Source: Streptomyces asoensis (GTDB taxonomy: Bacteria > Actinomycetota > Actinomycetes > Streptomycetales > Streptomycetaceae). From it: a DNA stretch of 64,000 bases. The stretch lies in contig NZ_BNEB01000005.1 of the NCBI RefSeq assembly GCF_016860545.1, positions 2,604,001 to 2,668,000 of the forward strand, read 5' to 3'. This document shows positions 63,183-64,000 of the stretch, in pieces. The notes below the pieces were generated by a model. It saw nothing but the letters and a program-made list of their open reading frames with translations. It was not told the DNA's origin and ran no database searches. How positions within the stretch are numbered: position 1 is the stretch's first letter; every line of letters begins with the position of its first letter. The translations under genes and the position numbers were made by a program.

Positions 63183-63821
63183 GTGGCGATGTTTCGACTT
63201 CAAGGCAGCAAAGTGCTCGCCGTCGACATGACCGGGGACGCCGTGAAGGCGAAGAACGGCTCGATGGTCGCGTACGACGGGCAGATGGCGTTCAAGAAGC
63301 TCAGCGGGGGCGGTGAGGGCATCCGGGGGATGGTCACCCGCAGGCTCACCGGTGAGCAGATGACCATGATGGAGGTGAGGGGGCAGGGGATCTGCTGGCT
63401 GGCCGACCGGGCCTCCGAGATCAATCTCGTGCGGCTCCAGGGGGACAAGCTGTACGTCGAGTCGAGCAACCTGCTCGCGACCGACAGCGGGCTCAGGACC
63501 GGGACGAGTTTCACCGGCCTGCGCGGCGCGACGCAGGGCAACGGGCTGTTCACGACGACCGTCGAGGGCACCGGCCAGGCGGCGATCACCTCGGACGGCC
63601 CGGCGGTGGTGCTGCGGGTCAGCCCGCAGTTCCCGCTGACCGTCGACCCCGGCGCCTATGTCGCGCACCAGGGGAACGTCCGGCAGTCCTTCCAGTCCGG
63701 TGTGACCTTCCGCACCCTGATGGGCGAGGGCGGCGGCGAGGCCTTCCAGATCCGCTTCGAGGGGGACGGCCTGGTGTACGTCCAGCCGAGCGAGCGCAAC
63801 ACGATCGCGGGGGACGTGTGA
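63183..63821 (+). CDS. AIM24-family protein
   Basis: Beta-rich cytosolic protein of 212 residues from the GTG at 63183 (ATG 63189 also possible). It shows the AIM24/TIGR00266 pattern: [40 protein letters not shown] and the later [20 protein letters not shown]. Related bacterial proteins are of unknown function, with a fold resembling tryptophan-RNA-binding attenuation proteins. A TACCTT hexamer 6 bp upstream suggests a leaderless transcript. A second AIM24-like gene starts one base after its stop codon. Confidence 0.87.
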   Translation: MAMFRLQGSKVLAVDMTGDAVKAKNGSMVAYDGQMAFKKLSGGGEGIRGMVTRRLTGEQMTMMEVRGQGICWLADRASEINLVRLQGDKLYVESSNLLATDSGLRTGTSFTGLRGATQGNGLFTTTVEGTGQAAITSDGPAVVLRVSPQFPLTVDPGAYVAHQGNVRQSFQSGVTFRTLMGEGGGEAFQIRFEGDGLVYVQPSERNTIAGDV

Positions 63822-63822
63822 G

Positions 63823-64000
63823 ATGACCTTCCGTGAGATCAACTCCAAGATGGTCGAGGCGACCGTCGTCCCCGGTCAGCGGCTCTTCAGTCAGCGCGGG
63901 GCCATGCTGGCCTACCGCGGCGAGGTGTCCTTCACCCCCAACGTCCAGGGCGGCCAGGGCGGGGTGATGTCCATGATCGGGCGGCGGCTCGCCAACGAGG
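63823..64000 (+). CDS. AIM24-family protein, N-terminal part (cut by window end)
   Basis: The ATG at 63823 lies one base after the stop of the preceding AIM24 gene. The visible 59 residues begin MTFREINSKMVEATVVPGQR and contain LFSQRGAMLAYRGEVSFTPN, the same N-terminal pattern as its neighbour ([14 protein letters not shown]), so it is a paralogue in tandem. The rest lies beyond the window. It is probably co-transcribed and co-translated with the upstream gene. Confidence 0.8.
   Translation, partial: MTFREINSKMVEATVVPGQRLFSQRGAMLAYRGEVSFTPNVQGGQGGVMSMIGRRLANE

Overview
The window is a gene-dense, very GC-rich stretch of a Streptomyces chromosome core. The signs are strong third-position G/C bias, many GTG starts, AGGAGG-type ribosome binding sites, several start codons lying 6-9 nt behind a TANNNT hexamer (leaderless messages), and gene content typical of the genus. 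From memory, the order (icmA, trx, pyk, ackA-pta, pfkA, dicarboxylate transporter with two-component system, MerR-trx, HelD-like protein, glgB-pep2-treS-glgE / glgP, M4 proteases, glgX, L,D-transpeptidases, enoyl-CoA hydratase) resembles the SCO54xx region of S. coelicolor; this was not checked against a database. No rRNA, tRNA, CRISPR, prophage, insertion sequence or antibiotic cluster was recognised.

Left part (1-24.8 kb): a truncated enoyl-CoA hydratase; two tandem lipoprotein L,D-transpeptidases; glgX (glycogen debranching); two heterodimeric ABC exporters encoded back to back, both with one degenerate ATP site; two tandem secreted M4 (thermolysin-type) metalloproteases, each followed by a strong terminator hairpin; a DUF1990-like gene and a low-complexity lipoprotein; a leftward operon of an unrecognised 496-aa protein, a MoxR-type AAA+ ATPase and a VWA/HExxH protein; and a single-span membrane protein.

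Middle part (24.8-41 kb): the alpha-glucan / trehalose block. glgP runs left. After about 0.8 kb of mostly low-complexity intergenic DNA, glgE-treS-pep2-glgB run right. Together these convert trehalose to maltose (TreS), maltose to maltose-1-phosphate (Pep2), polymerise it (GlgE), branch it (GlgB), and degrade the product (GlgP, GlgX). GlgB carries an unusual histone-like Lys/Ala tail. Then come a HelD/HelR-type RNA-polymerase-associated protein, a MerR-thioredoxin operon with its own operator, and a dicarboxylate symporter divergent from a DcuS/CitA-type two-component system.

Right part (43.5-64 kb): an XRE-type regulator; a central-carbon group (pfkA divergent from pta-ackA, then pyk); a surface/secreted trio (DUF6230, DUF6114, Ser/Asp-rich secreted protein); a thioredoxin-TPR protein divergent from a TetR regulator; isobutyryl-CoA mutase large subunit icmA with a conspicuous operator; a DUF3817 membrane protein; MarR; an MFS transporter divergent from an ArsR regulator; a secreted metzincin; a thiamine-binding-type protein with a second DUF3817 protein; and two AIM24-family genes, the last cut by the window end.

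The least understood parts are the MoxR/VWA/496-aa operon, the DUF6230/DUF6114/secreted trio, the asymmetric ABC pairs, and a set of palindromic operator-like sites whose regulators are mostly not assigned.
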